Counted from the stretch's first letter, positions 15,761 to 25,281 are shown. The stretch: 64,000 nt of DNA from Sphingobium sp. TCM1 (GCF_001650725.1 NZ_LXVX01000023.1:62001-126000), one strand, 5' to 3'. Notes: a model not told the origin generated them from the sequence alone. Translations and numbers: made by a program.

Positions 15761-17467
15761 ATGTCTCCCTTACATATCCGGCCGATCGCACGGCGCCGTT
15801 TCGTCCAGGGGCTGGCGATCGGCGGCGCGGTTGCCGGCTTCGCCCCGGCGCTTCTCGCGCGATCCGCCCCAGTCTCGCCCGCCGAGCTTAGCGGGACCGA
15901 GTTCGACCTCGAGATCGCCGAGCTGCCAGTCAACTTCACCGGCAAACGCCGTATCGCGACCGCCGTGAACGGCAGCGTGCCCGCGCCGGTCCTGCGCCTG
16001 CGCGAAGGCGACACGGTCACGCTCCGTGTGCGCAACGGCCTCAAGGAGATGTCGAGCATCCATTGGCACGGCATCATCGTGCCGGCGGAGATGGACGGCG
16101 TGCCCGGCATCAGCTTTGCCGGCATCGCGCCGGGCGAGACCTTCACCTATCGCTTCGAGGTCCGCCAGAGCGGAACCTACTGGTATCACGCTCACACGCT
16201 CGCCGAGCAGACGGGACTCTATGGAGCGATCATCGTGGAGCCGAAACAGGCGCCGGCGGCGCGGGCGCCCGATCGCGACTATTGCATCGTGCTCAGCGAC
16301 TGGTCGGACGAGCCGCCGCTGCAGATCTTCCTCAATCTCAAGAAGCAGAGCAGCTACTATAATTTTGCGCAGCCGACCGCCGGCGATTTCCTCAAGGATG
16401 TCGGCACCATGGGCTTGGGCAAGGCGCTCGAGCGGCGGCGGATGTGGAACAGCTCGCGGATGAACCCGACCGACTACAGCGATGTCTCTGCCGCGACCTA
16501 CACCTATCTGATGAACGGCGCGCCGCCCGCCGGCAACTGGACCGGTATCGCCGCGCCCGGCGAGCGCGTGCGCCTGCGCTTCGTCGGCGCGGGGACGGCG
16601 ACGTTCTTCGACGTGCGGATCCCCGGGGTCGAGCTGACGGTCGTATCGACCGACGGGCAGCCGGTCGAGCCGGTCACGGTCGAGGAATTCCGGATCGGCC
16701 CGGGCGAGACCTACGACGTCGAGTTCACCATGCCCGAGGGCGGCGCCCGCACCATCTTCGCGCAGGCGATCGATCGGAGCGGCTATGCGCGTGGCACGAT
16801 CGCACCGGCCCCGGGCATGGCGGCAGCCGTGCCGCCGCTCGATGCCCGGACCTGGCTCGAGCCGGTCGACATGATGGGCGCGATGGCGACGATGGGCGCA
16901 ATGGGAGGCGACGCGCATGCCGGGCACGGCATGACCGAGATGCCGGCCAGGGCACGGCACGCCCGCACCGAATATGGCGCCAATACCGACATGCGCGTCG
17001 ACTATCCGCGCACCAATCTCGACGATCCCGGCGCCGGGCTGCGCGGGCGCGGCTGGCGCGTGCTGACGCTGGCCGATCTGCGCACGCCGGGCGGCGATCC
17101 CGACCCGCGCGAGCCCGAGCGCGACATCGAGCTGCATCTGACGGGCAATATGGAACGGTTCATCTGGTCGCTCGACGGCATCAAGCTCAACGATTCCAGG
17201 CCGCTTCATTTCAAGCCAAACGAGCGGCTGCGCGTCACCTTCGTCAACGACACGATGATGACGCATCCGATGCATCTGCACGGCATGTGGAGCGATGTCG
17301 AAGGCCCGGACGGCGCCTTCCAGGTCCGCAAGCATACGGTCGTGGTCCAGCCCGCCCAGCGGGTGAGCTTCCGCGTCACCGCCGACGCCATGGGCCGATG
17401 GGCCTTCCACTGCCATCTGCTCTATCACATGGCGGCCGGCATGTTCCGGGAGGTGGTGGTCGCATGA
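15761..17467 (+). CDS. copA: CopA-type multicopper oxidase (first copy)
   Basis: A 568-residue periplasmic multicopper oxidase that oxidises Cu(I) to the less toxic Cu(II). The Tat signal has RRRFVQGLAIGGAVAG. Copper motifs are IHWHG, YWYHAH, HPMHLHG and, near the end, HCHLLYHMAAGM carrying the T1 ligands. A short Met segment (MMGAMATMGAMGG, GHGMTEM) is much smaller than the Met repeats of the copy at 32814-34739. The start is 26 bases after adhP. The ATGA overlap with copB shows coupling. Confidence 0.93.
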   Translation: MSPLHIRPIARRRFVQGLAIGGAVAGFAPALLARSAPVSPAELSGTEFDLEIAELPVNFTGKRRIATAVNGSVPAPVLRLREGDTVTLRVRNGLKEMSSIHWHGIIVPAEMDGVPGISFAGIAPGETFTYRFEVRQSGTYWYHAHTLAEQTGLYGAIIVEPKQAPAARAPDRDYCIVLSDWSDEPPLQIFLNLKKQSSYYNFAQPTAGDFLKDVGTMGLGKALERRRMWNSSRMNPTDYSDVSAATYTYLMNGAPPAGNWTGIAAPGERVRLRFVGAGTATFFDVRIPGVELTVVSTDGQPVEPVTVEEFRIGPGETYDVEFTMPEGGARTIFAQAIDRSGYARGTIAPAPGMAAAVPPLDARTWLEPVDMMGAMATMGAMGGDAHAGHGMTEMPARARHARTEYGANTDMRVDYPRTNLDDPGAGLRGRGWRVLTLADLRTPGGDPDPREPERDIELHLTGNMERFIWSLDGIKLNDSRPLHFKPNERLRVTFVNDTMMTHPMHLHGMWSDVEGPDGAFQVRKHTVVVQPAQRVSFRVTADAMGRWAFHCHLLYHMAAGMFREVVVA

Positions 17468-18450
17468 TCCGGATTTTCCCCTCGCGCGGCATCGCTCTTG
17501 GCGCTGCCCTCTTCCTGGCGCCGGCGATCACGGCTCCCGCCCTCGCGCAGGAGGCCTCGCCCCCGTCGCCCGCCGCCACCCCTGCCCAAACGGCCACTCC
17601 CGCTCAGCACACCCCTTCCGCGCAAGGCTCTCAGGACCATGCGGGCATGGACATGCCGGGCATGGATATGACCGACACGAAGGCGTCCGGTAACGGCGCC
17701 ACGATGGACATGGGCTCGATGCAGGGCGGCCAGGCCCCGCCGGACGCGCGCAACTCGGACGATTATGCCGACGGCTACCGCAACTCGACGCTGCCGGGCT
17801 ATGAGATGGCCGACAAGCTCTCAATCCCCAAGATACTTGTCGATGAGCTTGAGTTCACCAGCGGCAACGAGGGTCAGGGCGGGGGCTGGACCGTGCTCGT
17901 CACCAAGGGTCAGGACAATGACAAGCTCTGGCTGCGCAGCCAGGGGCTCAAGAACTCCCGCGACCAACGTCTCGATCCGGAGAGCAGCGTCGAGGCGCTG
18001 TGGTGGCACAGCAAGAACCCGTTCTGGGGCACGCTGCTCGGGGTCAGGCAGGATCTCGGCAAGGGAGCGACCACCTGGCTGGCCGCCGGCGTCGAGGGAC
18101 TGGCGCCCTATTGGTTCGACGTCCAGCTCACCGGCTATGTAGGAACCGATGGGCGTCTCGCGGCGCGCGCCAAGGCGTCCTATGAGGTCTTGTTCACCAA
18201 TCGGTTGATCCTTACGCCGCAGGTGGAGACCAATATCTATTCGAAGCGGTCGAGCGATCGGCAGCTCGGCAGCGGCTTCAGCAATGTCGAGCTGAGCGGA
18301 CGGTTGCGCTACGAGGTGTCGCGCAAGTTCGCGCCCTATATCGGCTTCGTCTGGGAGCGCGCATTTGACGGCACGGCCGATTTCCGTCGCCTGCGCGGGG
18401 AAGGGCCTTCCGAACACAGGCTGGTGATCGGCTTGCGCGCCTGGTGGTGA
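17464..18450 (+). CDS. copB: CopB outer-membrane copper resistance protein (first copy)
   Basis: A 328-residue CopB-family beta-barrel. After a signal peptide comes a Pro/Ala/Thr linker with a Met-rich block (MDMPGMDMTD, MDMGSMQGG), then the porin-like domain (LVDELEF, ALWWHSKNPFWGTLLGVRQD, FAPYIGFVWERAF, ending RLVIGLRAWW with a terminal aromatic). CopB is thought to sequester or export copper at the outer membrane. It is translationally coupled to copA upstream, and its stop overlaps the MFS gene. Confidence 0.92.
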   Translation: MIRIFPSRGIALGAALFLAPAITAPALAQEASPPSPAATPAQTATPAQHTPSAQGSQDHAGMDMPGMDMTDTKASGNGATMDMGSMQGGQAPPDARNSDDYADGYRNSTLPGYEMADKLSIPKILVDELEFTSGNEGQGGGWTVLVTKGQDNDKLWLRSQGLKNSRDQRLDPESSVEALWWHSKNPFWGTLLGVRQDLGKGATTWLAAGVEGLAPYWFDVQLTGYVGTDGRLAARAKASYEVLFTNRLILTPQVETNIYSKRSSDRQLGSGFSNVELSGRLRYEVSRKFAPYIGFVWERAFDGTADFRRLRGEGPSEHRLVIGLRAWW

Positions 18451-19685
18451 TCCGCGGATGGCCACTCGAGGGGTCGACCGCGAACGCGCCGCGTGACAAG
18501 GCTGGATCGCAAGCCAACGGTCGCTGGCCGGCCTCCTTTTTCGTCTTGTTGCTCGCGGCGGCTGCGGCGTCGGCGGGACAGACGGCCATTCTCGCCTTCC
18601 TTCCGGCACTGGTCGACCCGGCTCGTGGCGCGCTATCGTCAAGCGCTCATGATTTTCATGTCGCGAGCCTGACCGCGGTCCATCCCCTGGCAGCCTTGCT
18701 GGCGGCGCCGCTCTGGGGCTGGATCGCGGACCGGGTCGACTATCGGGCGATGTTGCGCGCAGCGCTGGTCATCCTCGCCCTGGTGACCGCGCCGATCGGC
18801 CTCGTCGGGCTGCCTGAGCTTTATGCATTGCGCCTGGTGGCGGGGATGGCGTCGGCCGCCATCATACCGTTGGGCTTGCTCTGCGCGAGCTTTGCCGCAA
18901 ACGAGCGCGCGGACCAGGCGCGGCGCTTCACCTGGCTGACCGCCTTCTTGTTTCTGGGCGATCTCGCCGGTCCGCTGGTGGCGGAGGTCTCGGCCGCGAT
19001 CCTGCCCCGCGCTCCCCTCATGATCCTCGCTTTCGGCATCGGTGCCGTCGGGGCGGCGCTTTGCGCCGTGCGTCTGCCGCGCTGGTGTGCACCTTGCATC
19101 GATGGCGGAGACCTGCCCGCGCCGAGGCTCGGCGCGACGCTGATCCTGCTTTTCGTCACGATCGTCGCGGGCGGCGGGCTGGCGGCGATGCATGTCAATC
19201 TCCTGGTGACGCGGAGCGTCATTTCGCTGAGCCGCGAAGAGATCGCCTGGATGCTCAGTCTCTGCGGATTGGGCATGCTGGCAGCACAGATCTTCCATGC
19301 GAGGCTCGATTGGCTGGTGACCATGCCGAGGCGGCTTGCGGGGCTGACGCTCGGCCTGCTGGCTGCGGCGCTCTTCCTGTTCCCTGTCGCCGCGAGCATG
19401 GCCGAACTCAGTGGGATCATCGTTGCTGCCGGCTGGAGCTCGGCAACCCTTCGATTGGTCACCAGCTTCTGGATCAGCGGTGCGGCAGCCCCTTCGGGTC
19501 TGAAGCTCGGTCTCCAGCATTCCGCCGCCAGCATCGGGCAGGCGCTCGCGCCGCTGGCGATCGCCGTCGTCGCTCCCGGGGCGCAGCACTTAGTCTTGTG
19601 GGGGATTGGTGGTCTGTCGCTGGCGCTGCTTGTGTCCTTGCCGCTCGCCTGGAGGCCGCGCGCCATCGTGAAATCTTCAGCGTGA
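18447..19685 (+). CDS. MFS transporter in the copAB operon
   Basis: A roughly 412-residue major facilitator with 12 predicted helices. The N-terminal half has the loop 2-3 signature form GWIADRVDYR. Start options are GTG 18444 and GTG 18447; the latter gives a 4-base GTGA overlap with the copB stop, like the other junctions here. Substrate unknown; its place in the copAB operon suggests export or uptake of a metal or metal complex. No signature narrows it further. Confidence 0.8.
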   Translation: MIRGWPLEGSTANAPRDKAGSQANGRWPASFFVLLLAAAAASAGQTAILAFLPALVDPARGALSSSAHDFHVASLTAVHPLAALLAAPLWGWIADRVDYRAMLRAALVILALVTAPIGLVGLPELYALRLVAGMASAAIIPLGLLCASFAANERADQARRFTWLTAFLFLGDLAGPLVAEVSAAILPRAPLMILAFGIGAVGAALCAVRLPRWCAPCIDGGDLPAPRLGATLILLFVTIVAGGGLAAMHVNLLVTRSVISLSREEIAWMLSLCGLGMLAAQIFHARLDWLVTMPRRLAGLTLGLLAAALFLFPVAASMAELSGIIVAAGWSSATLRLVTSFWISGAAAPSGLKLGLQHSAASIGQALAPLAIAVVAPGAQHLVLWGIGGLSLALLVSLPLAWRPRAIVKSSA

Positions 19686-19686
19686 T

Positions 19687-19713
19687 GAGGGGTAGGGGGC
19701 ATCAATGCGTATA
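19687..19713 (+). promoter_or_regulatory. ECF-type promoter of the DUF411 gene
   Basis: GAGGGG (19687-19692), 12 bases, then ATGCGTATA (19705-19713). The same -35-like box, spacing and TGCGTAT -10-like box occur at 34781-34807, 36106-36132, 36158-36184 and 25348-25374. It lies 41 bases before the start codon. The CnrH-like sigma factor encoded at 34806-35372 is the obvious candidate reader. Confidence 0.65.
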
Positions 19714-19753
19714 GATCATTAGGAACCCTATCGCATGCTTCCGGGAGCCGTTC

Positions 19754-20191
19754 ATGAAGACCCGTCTTTCTGCCGCCTTGCTGTTCCTCGCCCTGCCCGG
19801 CGCAGCGCTTGCGGCGAATGATGTCGTCGTCCACCGGGACCCGGGTTGTGGATGCTGTGAGAAGTGGGCCCAGGCGCTTCGCGCGAAGCTGGGCCGCACG
19901 GTCGTCATGCGCGACGATGCGTCGCGCGGGGCGCTTCAGCGGAGGGCCGGCATGCCGGGCACGCTGGCATCCTGCCACAGCGCGATGGTTGATGGCTATC
20001 TGATCGAGGGCCATGTCCCGGTCGCCGATATCAAGCGCCTGCTGGCAACCCGTCCCGTAGGCGTCAGAGGCATTGCGGTGGCGGGGATGCCGATCGGCTC
20101 GGAGGGCATGGAAGTGGCAGGCGCCGCCCGCCAACCCTATGCGGTGGTGTCGTTCGGCAGTTCGGGCCAGAAGGTCTTCGCGCGGCATTGA
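19754..20191 (+). CDS. DUF411 metal-binding protein
   Basis: A 145-residue secreted DUF411 protein. The signal peptide ends GAALAA; the metal site is DPGCGCCEKWAQAL (CxCC), with a later CHSAMVDGY and the family block VAGMPIGSEGME. DUF411 proteins are associated with copper resistance and are thought to bind or shuttle copper in the periplasm. Its promoter matches the ECF set shared with copA and copC, placing it in the same regulon. Confidence 0.88.
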   Translation: MKTRLSAALLFLALPGAALAANDVVVHRDPGCGCCEKWAQALRAKLGRTVVMRDDASRGALQRRAGMPGTLASCHSAMVDGYLIEGHVPVADIKRLLATRPVGVRGIAVAGMPIGSEGMEVAGAARQPYAVVSFGSSGQKVFARH

Positions 20192-20254
20192 TCACGCACG
20201 CCTCGGCTCTCGCTGGTGATTTCCTGTTTGAATGACTGGGACTTGCTCGCCCCC

Positions 20255-20267
20255 ACCTGTATAGTCA
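20255..20267 (+). promoter_or_regulatory. Putative GntR/HutC operator at the regulator gene
   Basis: ACCTGTATAGTCA lies just before the GntR start. It matches the perfect palindrome TGTATATACA at 25270-25279 before the TonB receptor in 8 of 10 bases, and both carry a flanking ACC on one strand. HutC-type regulators bind TGTATGTACA-like sites, so autoregulation and control of the receptor are plausible. Confidence 0.5.
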
Positions 20268-20271
20268 TTTG

Positions 20272-21072
20272 ATGCATGCTCCCGCTCGCCCCCATAGCCG
20301 CGCATCCGCTCCCCGGACGAAAGCTGCTTCTGTGGGCGAACCCGCGGTCGACGCTGCCGGTGCGGAGAAGCAACCTCGCTATGTGGCGATCAAAGACAGC
20401 ATTTTCGAGGACATCCGGGAAGGTCGCCTGAAGCCCGGCGACCAGACGCCGTCAGAGGCCGAGCTCGTCGAGACGTTCAAAGTCTCGCGCATGACCGCAA
20501 ACCGGGCGTTGCGGGAACTGCAATCGGCCGGTGTCGTGGTACGGCGGGCGGGGCGGGGCAGCTTTGTCGCCGAGCCCCGGCCGATCGGGCAGCTGATCGA
20601 GATCCGCAACATCGCGGAGGAGGTGCGCGGCAGGGGCCACGCCTATCGCGCGCGCGTCATTTATAATATCGAGATACGGGCTGATGCGGAAAGGGCAGCT
20701 CTGCTGGAAGTCGGCTTGGGCACGCGCCTCTTCCATTCGCTTATCGTCCATCACGAGACCGAATTCCCAATTCAGGTCGAGGAGCGCTTTGTGCTGGCAT
20801 CTGCTGCGCCACGCTACGGAGAGAGGGATTTCAGCGCCTCGACGCCGAATGAATATCTGACACGTGTTGCCCCGCTCGAGCGAGTAGAGCACCGGGTGTG
20901 CGCGGCGATGCCGGATACAGCCATGCGAACAATGCTGGGCCTCGCTGAAGGAGAACCAGTGCTAATGATGACGCGCAGAACCTGGAGTCGCGGACGTCTC
21001 GTATCGCACGCTTGGCTCACGCACCCGGGCAATCGGTTCGAGCTATCGGCGGCTTTTTCTGTTGGGACCTAG
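20272..21072 (+). CDS. GntR-family regulator, HutC/UTRA type
   Basis: A 266-residue regulator with a GntR winged helix (about 35-105: IFEDIREGRLKPGDQTPSEA, then VSRMTANRALRELQSAGVV) and a UTRA ligand domain (about 120-260), as in HutC. Closest by eye to histidine-utilisation repressors, but no hut genes are here. Its putative operator also lies before the TonB receptor convergent to it, so it probably controls uptake by that system. ATG 20272 or TTG 20269 can start it; the first 30 residues are poorly conserved. Confidence 0.85.
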   Translation: MHAPARPHSRASAPRTKAASVGEPAVDAAGAEKQPRYVAIKDSIFEDIREGRLKPGDQTPSEAELVETFKVSRMTANRALRELQSAGVVVRRAGRGSFVAEPRPIGQLIEIRNIAEEVRGRGHAYRARVIYNIEIRADAERAALLEVGLGTRLFHSLIVHHETEFPIQVEERFVLASAAPRYGERDFSASTPNEYLTRVAPLERVEHRVCAAMPDTAMRTMLGLAEGEPVLMMTRRTWSRGRLVSHAWLTHPGNRFELSAAFSVGT

Positions 21073-21075
21073 CGA

Positions 21076-21810
21076 TCAGCCCGCGCCCAACTTGACGGCC
21101 GATTTGCGCCTGCGCCGCAACCATCGCACGTCGGCGCGACTGAAGCTCTTAAACAGCAGGTAGAAGCCCGTCCCCGACAGCCACAAAGTACCGAACGCAA
21201 CGAAGACGATCAGCGGGTGATTGAAGCTGGTGCGGTTCACATAGTCCATATTGTGGAGCATCCAGAAGAAATCCCAGGTGCGCCATGTGTCGCCGCGCAT
21301 GACCAGGAATCGGCCGGTGTCGGCGGAGATGTAGGCGCTGCTGTTCTCTGCGTCCGCGAAATCCAGTCGCCACATGGTGCCTTCGTGCTCGCGCGCTTCC
21401 ACATTCGGTTCGGCGAGCAACGTTGCCTTGCGGATCGGTGCTTCATTCACCATCGTCGCGACGTCGCGCGCGACCTGCTCGTCGACCCGAACCGGGGCGC
21501 CGCTCGTCGCGTCGATTAGCCGCGTGCCCGTGGTGGATCGAAGCTCGTAGACGGGGCGTGTGGCAAGGGACCGCAAGGCGATGCCGAGCACGGGACCATC
21601 AAGAGCGAGCTTTGCCGGCGCAATATAGTCACCGGCAGGTAGGGCGTGCTGATGGCTGGCCTGCGCACTGTGTCCGCCGACCTTCTCCTGATCGAGCAAG
21701 GCCATCATCGAGCCGCTCAGAGCCCAAAGGAGAAACTGCACGCCCAGGATCAGGCCGACCCATTTGTGGATGCGCCGAAAAAAGAGCGGGGTGAACCGGA
21801 TTTTCTTCAT
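21076..21810 (-). CDS. PepSY-associated transmembrane protein (second of pair)
   Basis: A 244-residue membrane protein with an N-terminal helix after RRIHKWVGL (about 13-35) and a C-terminal helix (about 205-228). A periplasmic PepSY-like region between them includes YISADTGRFLVMRGDTWRTW and MLHNMDYVNR. PepSY_TM proteins commonly accompany TonB receptors and are linked to ferric or cupric reduction or siderophore release. It is coupled to its paralogue upstream by an ATGA overlap. The start at 21810 has AGGAAGAAGAAGG upstream. Confidence 0.8.
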   Translation of the reverse strand: MKKIRFTPLFFRRIHKWVGLILGVQFLLWALSGSMMALLDQEKVGGHSAQASHQHALPAGDYIAPAKLALDGPVLGIALRSLATRPVYELRSTTGTRLIDATSGAPVRVDEQVARDVATMVNEAPIRKATLLAEPNVEAREHEGTMWRLDFADAENSSAYISADTGRFLVMRGDTWRTWDFFWMLHNMDYVNRTSFNHPLIVFVAFGTLWLSGTGFYLLFKSFSRADVRWLRRRRKSAVKLGAG

Positions 21811-22511
21811 GCCTTCTTCTTCCTGCGCCGCGGGAACGACCAAAGCAGCAGCCAAGCCCCGGCCAGCGCCATGGCAAGGGCACTCCAGGTCGCCACGCGC
21901 AGCAGCGGATTGTTGACGTCGGAGCGATCGTCATAGTCCATGATGTGCAGCATCCACGCGAAATCGAACACGCGCCACAGCGCATGGCGGCGCGAGATCA
22001 GCTCGCCGGTCTGCGGAGAGAGATACAGGGTTGGCCGGTTCCAGGCATCGAATTCGACCTGCCAATAGGGAGGCTTGCGCGCCTGCATTTCCAGTGGCGC
22101 CGTCGTCAGCAGCCGGGCTGCGACGATGTCCCCGGTGCCGCTGTAGATGCGCCGAGCGGCGGCGCGGATTTGTGCCTCGCTCAAATCGGGGATGGGCTGT
22201 CCCGAACCTGCATCGAAGAGTCTTGGACCACCCGGGGTTTGCGCGCGCCAGACGGGCTGATCCATGAACCGTTGCAGGCGGATCTCGGACGCGTCGGGAG
22301 CCGATTGAACAATCCGCGCCGGCGGGACGAAGCTCGCAAGGTCGATGGGGGCGACGACCGGTGGGCGGACCAGATCGTCGCCATGGATGATGTCGATATG
22401 GACGGCCACCATATAGAAGCCGGTCAGCGTCCAGAGCAGAACCTGGACGCCGACGATCAGGGCCAGCCACTTGTGCGTCCGGCGGATGACCAAAGGCCAG
22501 CGAATTGCCAT
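21807..22511 (-). CDS. PepSY-associated transmembrane protein (first of pair)
   Basis: A 234-residue paralogue of the downstream gene with the same plan: an N-terminal helix after RRTHKWLAL, a periplasmic domain with LYLSPQTGELISRRHALWRVF and MLHIMDYDDRSDV, and a C-terminal helix before a basic tail (RRRKKKA). It begins 10 bases after the TonB receptor stop with AAGGGC as ribosome site. The two proteins may form a heterodimer handling reducing equivalents or a ligand for the receptor; this is inferred from genomic context. Confidence 0.8.
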   Translation of the reverse strand: MAIRWPLVIRRTHKWLALIVGVQVLLWTLTGFYMVAVHIDIIHGDDLVRPPVVAPIDLASFVPPARIVQSAPDASEIRLQRFMDQPVWRAQTPGGPRLFDAGSGQPIPDLSEAQIRAAARRIYSGTGDIVAARLLTTAPLEMQARKPPYWQVEFDAWNRPTLYLSPQTGELISRRHALWRVFDFAWMLHIMDYDDRSDVNNPLLRVATWSALAMALAGAWLLLWSFPRRRKKKA

Positions 22512-22521
22512 GTGCTGCCCT

Positions 22522-25224
22522 TCAGAACGCGGTTCGGAAGCCGGCGTAGAAGCGCCGTCCGAGTAGATCATAGGTCATCGTGTCGGTGTTGGCATCGGTG
22601 AAGCTCTGGATATAGGGCGCCTTGCGGTCGAACAGATTATCGGCCCCGATCTGGAAACGTGTCTTCTCGTCGATCGCGAAGGCAAGCTGAAGATTGTGGT
22701 AGAAGACGTTCGGCGTGCGGTAGCCGATGTCGCCGGCCGATGCGTTGAAGTCGGTCGCCTTGCCGATCCATTGTGTCGACCAGGTCGCGCTGATGCCGTC
22801 CTTTTCCGCCGTCAGCACGCCATAACCACGCCATTTCGGATAGCCGCCATTGCCGCCCCCGATAAACCCGTCGAAATAGATCGGCGCGCCGCCGGGGAAG
22901 GGGTTTACGACATATTTGTTGAGATAGGTCATGTTGAGATCCAAGGAGATCTTCACCTCGCCCACCGCACCACTGTACACCAGACCCAGATCGAGACCAT
23001 TCATCTCCTCGCGGCCGGTGTTGATGGGCTGGGCGGAGAGGTAAGTGACCTCGCCGGTCAGCGCGCTGCGCGTAAAGTCGCTGCAGAACGGGTGCGACAG
23101 GTTCTGGCTCGCATAGCAGACTGCGAGCTTGGTCGAGCCGGGAATGGCCCGGATCGCGTCCTTGATCTTGATGTCGAACCAGTCTGCCGTCAGCGACAAC
23201 CCTGGGATGATGCCGCGCGGCGATATCACCGTACCAACGGTCCAGGTCGTGGAGCTTTCGGGCCGAAGGCTCTGGTTACCGCCCACTGTGGTGAGGATCG
23301 TGGTGCCGAGCTGCGTATAGTTGGCCGGCACACCGGACGCCTGACAATTGGCGATCAAGGTCACGTTGCCGCTGGAGGTGTAGCGCGAGCAGGGATCGGT
23401 CGTGGTCAGATTGCCTTCCGAGACGCCGCCGAAAAGCTCCGGCACGTTGGGAATGCGAAAGCCCGTCCCATAAGTGCCGCGCAGACGGATGCTGTCATTG
23501 ACTACCCAGTCGGCACTGAGCTTGTAATTCCAGTCGCTCCCGAAGAGATTATAGTTTGAGTAGCGGACTGCGCCATCGAGCGTGAGCGCCTTGGCGAAAG
23601 CTGTGTTGGCAAGCACCGGCACCGATAGCTCGAGATAGGCTTCCTTGGCGGTGCTCGAGCCCGAAATAGGATCCTGCTGATTGACGTTCGCCACGCCGAG
23701 CACCGTCAACGGGTCGGGATCGCGCCAGCCTTTTTCGCGCCGATAGACCACGCCGGTGGCGAAGGACACCGCGCCGGCTGGAAGGGAGAAGAGATCGCCG
23801 TTGAGGTCAGCCGTGACCGTGCCGAGTTCGTTGCCTCCGCGATCGCGCGAGGTGAACAGAATATAATCCAGAACCTGAGGTGTCAGGTCTCCGAACCCAA
23901 GATAGTCACCGCAGGGGATGGCCGCGCCCGCCGTGCTGGAGCATTTGCTCCTGTCGAGCGTGTTCGCGACGCGCTCGAGATTGGCGATGTTGGTCGAGCC
24001 GTCGACGGCCGTGTTACGCCCGAAGCTGCCCGCGACTTCCCAGGCCCAGTCGTTCGCCAGCTTGCCGCGCAGCCCGAAGGTGCCTTGCCAGGTATCGGTC
24101 TCCTGGAAGAAGTGGCGCGCGCCGGGTTCGGCGAGGCGGCGCTGGGCCAGGACCAGGTTCTGGCCGGTCGGATTGGTCGGATTGCTGGCTGGTATCGAGA
24201 GATTGCGCAGCGTGCCGGGTGTCGCGATCTGATTCGACTTGCGGAACGTATAGAGGAACTCGCCGAACGCCTGGATACCGTCGGTCAGCGCATAGTCCGC
24301 GAAGAAGGCCGTGCTGACGCGCTCGACTGGGCTGACCGCATTGAGAAACGGGTTCGAGTTGAAGTTGTGCTTGGCGGGACTGTAAGGCTCGTAGAAGTTC
24401 CCGTTCCCTCCGGGTACCTGGTTGAAGTTGATCTGTTGGCCGTTGGGCAGCACCGCGCGTCCGCCGATCGTCGAGGCGCTGTTGACGCAGCTCAGCGAGC
24501 CCGGCGTCGTTTCAGCGAGCGAGCAGGGCGCACGCGAGGCCATGTTGACGGCGCTGGTCTTCTGGTAGGTGACTGCTGCCATGAACCCGCCACGATCGTT
24601 GCGAATGCCCCAAAGTAGGTCCGCGGTGAGATCGGAGCCGTCGCCGCGCTCGGTAATGCCTTGTCGGACGCTGAGACCCAGGCCTTCATAATCGGTGCGC
24701 GTGACAAGGTTGACCACGCCGGCCATGGCATCGGCCCCGTAGATAGCGGACGCGCCATCCTTGAGGACATCGGTGCGTGCCAGCGCCACGACCGGGATCA
24801 TGTTGAGATCGGGTGAGGAATTGGCGCCGGTGCCGCCCGCGACGAGGCGTCGGCCGTTGAGGAGCACGAGTGTGCGCTTGATGCCGAGGCCGCGCAGATT
24901 GACCTGAGCAGTGCCATAACCGTTGTTGGTCCAGTAGGCCGATGTCTGGTTGCCCGCGAAGCCGGCATTGGCCGGCAAACGCTGCAAGGCGGTTTCGATA
25001 TTGACGATGCCGGTATTTTGGATCTGCTCGGCGGTGACCACGGTGGCCGGTCCAACCCCGGCCAGATCCTGCCGACGGATTCGTGAGCCGGTAACGACGA
25101 TGTCGCTGTCATCCCCCAGGACTTGTGCTTTTGGCTGCGGTGTCGGATCGGCCTGAGCGAGAGCCGGCGCGGCGTAGCCCGCGACGATGGCGGCGCTGCC
25201 GAGCAGGGCCATCCTGATGGTCAT
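22522..25224 (-). CDS. TonB-dependent outer-membrane receptor
   Basis: A 900-residue receptor. A signal peptide ends APALAQ; a plug domain follows (SDIVVTGSRIRRQDLAGVGPA, then RTDVLKDGASAIYGADAMAGVVN), then a long beta-barrel ending in an aromatic (GRRFYAGFRTAF). The plug style is the sphingomonad CirA/Oar-like group. Substrate unknown. Two PepSY proteins follow in the operon. Upstream are both a GntR-type palindrome (25270) and a site matching the copper-island ECF promoter (25348-25374), so uptake of a metal chelate is one possibility. ATG 25224 has GGGGG about 8 bases upstream. Confidence 0.88.
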   Translation of the reverse strand: MTIRMALLGSAAIVAGYAAPALAQADPTPQPKAQVLGDDSDIVVTGSRIRRQDLAGVGPATVVTAEQIQNTGIVNIETALQRLPANAGFAGNQTSAYWTNNGYGTAQVNLRGLGIKRTLVLLNGRRLVAGGTGANSSPDLNMIPVVALARTDVLKDGASAIYGADAMAGVVNLVTRTDYEGLGLSVRQGITERGDGSDLTADLLWGIRNDRGGFMAAVTYQKTSAVNMASRAPCSLAETTPGSLSCVNSASTIGGRAVLPNGQQINFNQVPGGNGNFYEPYSPAKHNFNSNPFLNAVSPVERVSTAFFADYALTDGIQAFGEFLYTFRKSNQIATPGTLRNLSIPASNPTNPTGQNLVLAQRRLAEPGARHFFQETDTWQGTFGLRGKLANDWAWEVAGSFGRNTAVDGSTNIANLERVANTLDRSKCSSTAGAAIPCGDYLGFGDLTPQVLDYILFTSRDRGGNELGTVTADLNGDLFSLPAGAVSFATGVVYRREKGWRDPDPLTVLGVANVNQQDPISGSSTAKEAYLELSVPVLANTAFAKALTLDGAVRYSNYNLFGSDWNYKLSADWVVNDSIRLRGTYGTGFRIPNVPELFGGVSEGNLTTTDPCSRYTSSGNVTLIANCQASGVPANYTQLGTTILTTVGGNQSLRPESSTTWTVGTVISPRGIIPGLSLTADWFDIKIKDAIRAIPGSTKLAVCYASQNLSHPFCSDFTRSALTGEVTYLSAQPINTGREEMNGLDLGLVYSGAVGEVKISLDLNMTYLNKYVVNPFPGGAPIYFDGFIGGGNGGYPKWRGYGVLTAEKDGISATWSTQWIGKATDFNASAGDIGYRTPNVFYHNLQLAFAIDEKTRFQIGADNLFDRKAPYIQSFTDANTDTMTYDLLGRRFYAGFRTAF

Positions 25225-25268
25225 GTGCAATCCCCCTGACGTTTTAGAACAGCCACAGACAACATCAG

Positions 25269-25281
25269 TTGTATATACAGG
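25269..25281 (-). promoter_or_regulatory. Palindromic GntR/HutC-like operator before the TonB receptor
   Basis: TTGTATATACAGG contains the perfect palindrome TGTATATACA (25270-25279), 46 bases before the receptor start. A close relative lies at the start of the GntR gene (20258-20267). The position between the ECF-like promoter and the gene suits repression. Confidence 0.55.

Noticed and set aside
13133..17428. Long minus-strand frames opposite aldehyde dehydrogenase and copA
   Set aside because: Both loci have unmistakable enzymes on the plus strand with catalytic motifs.
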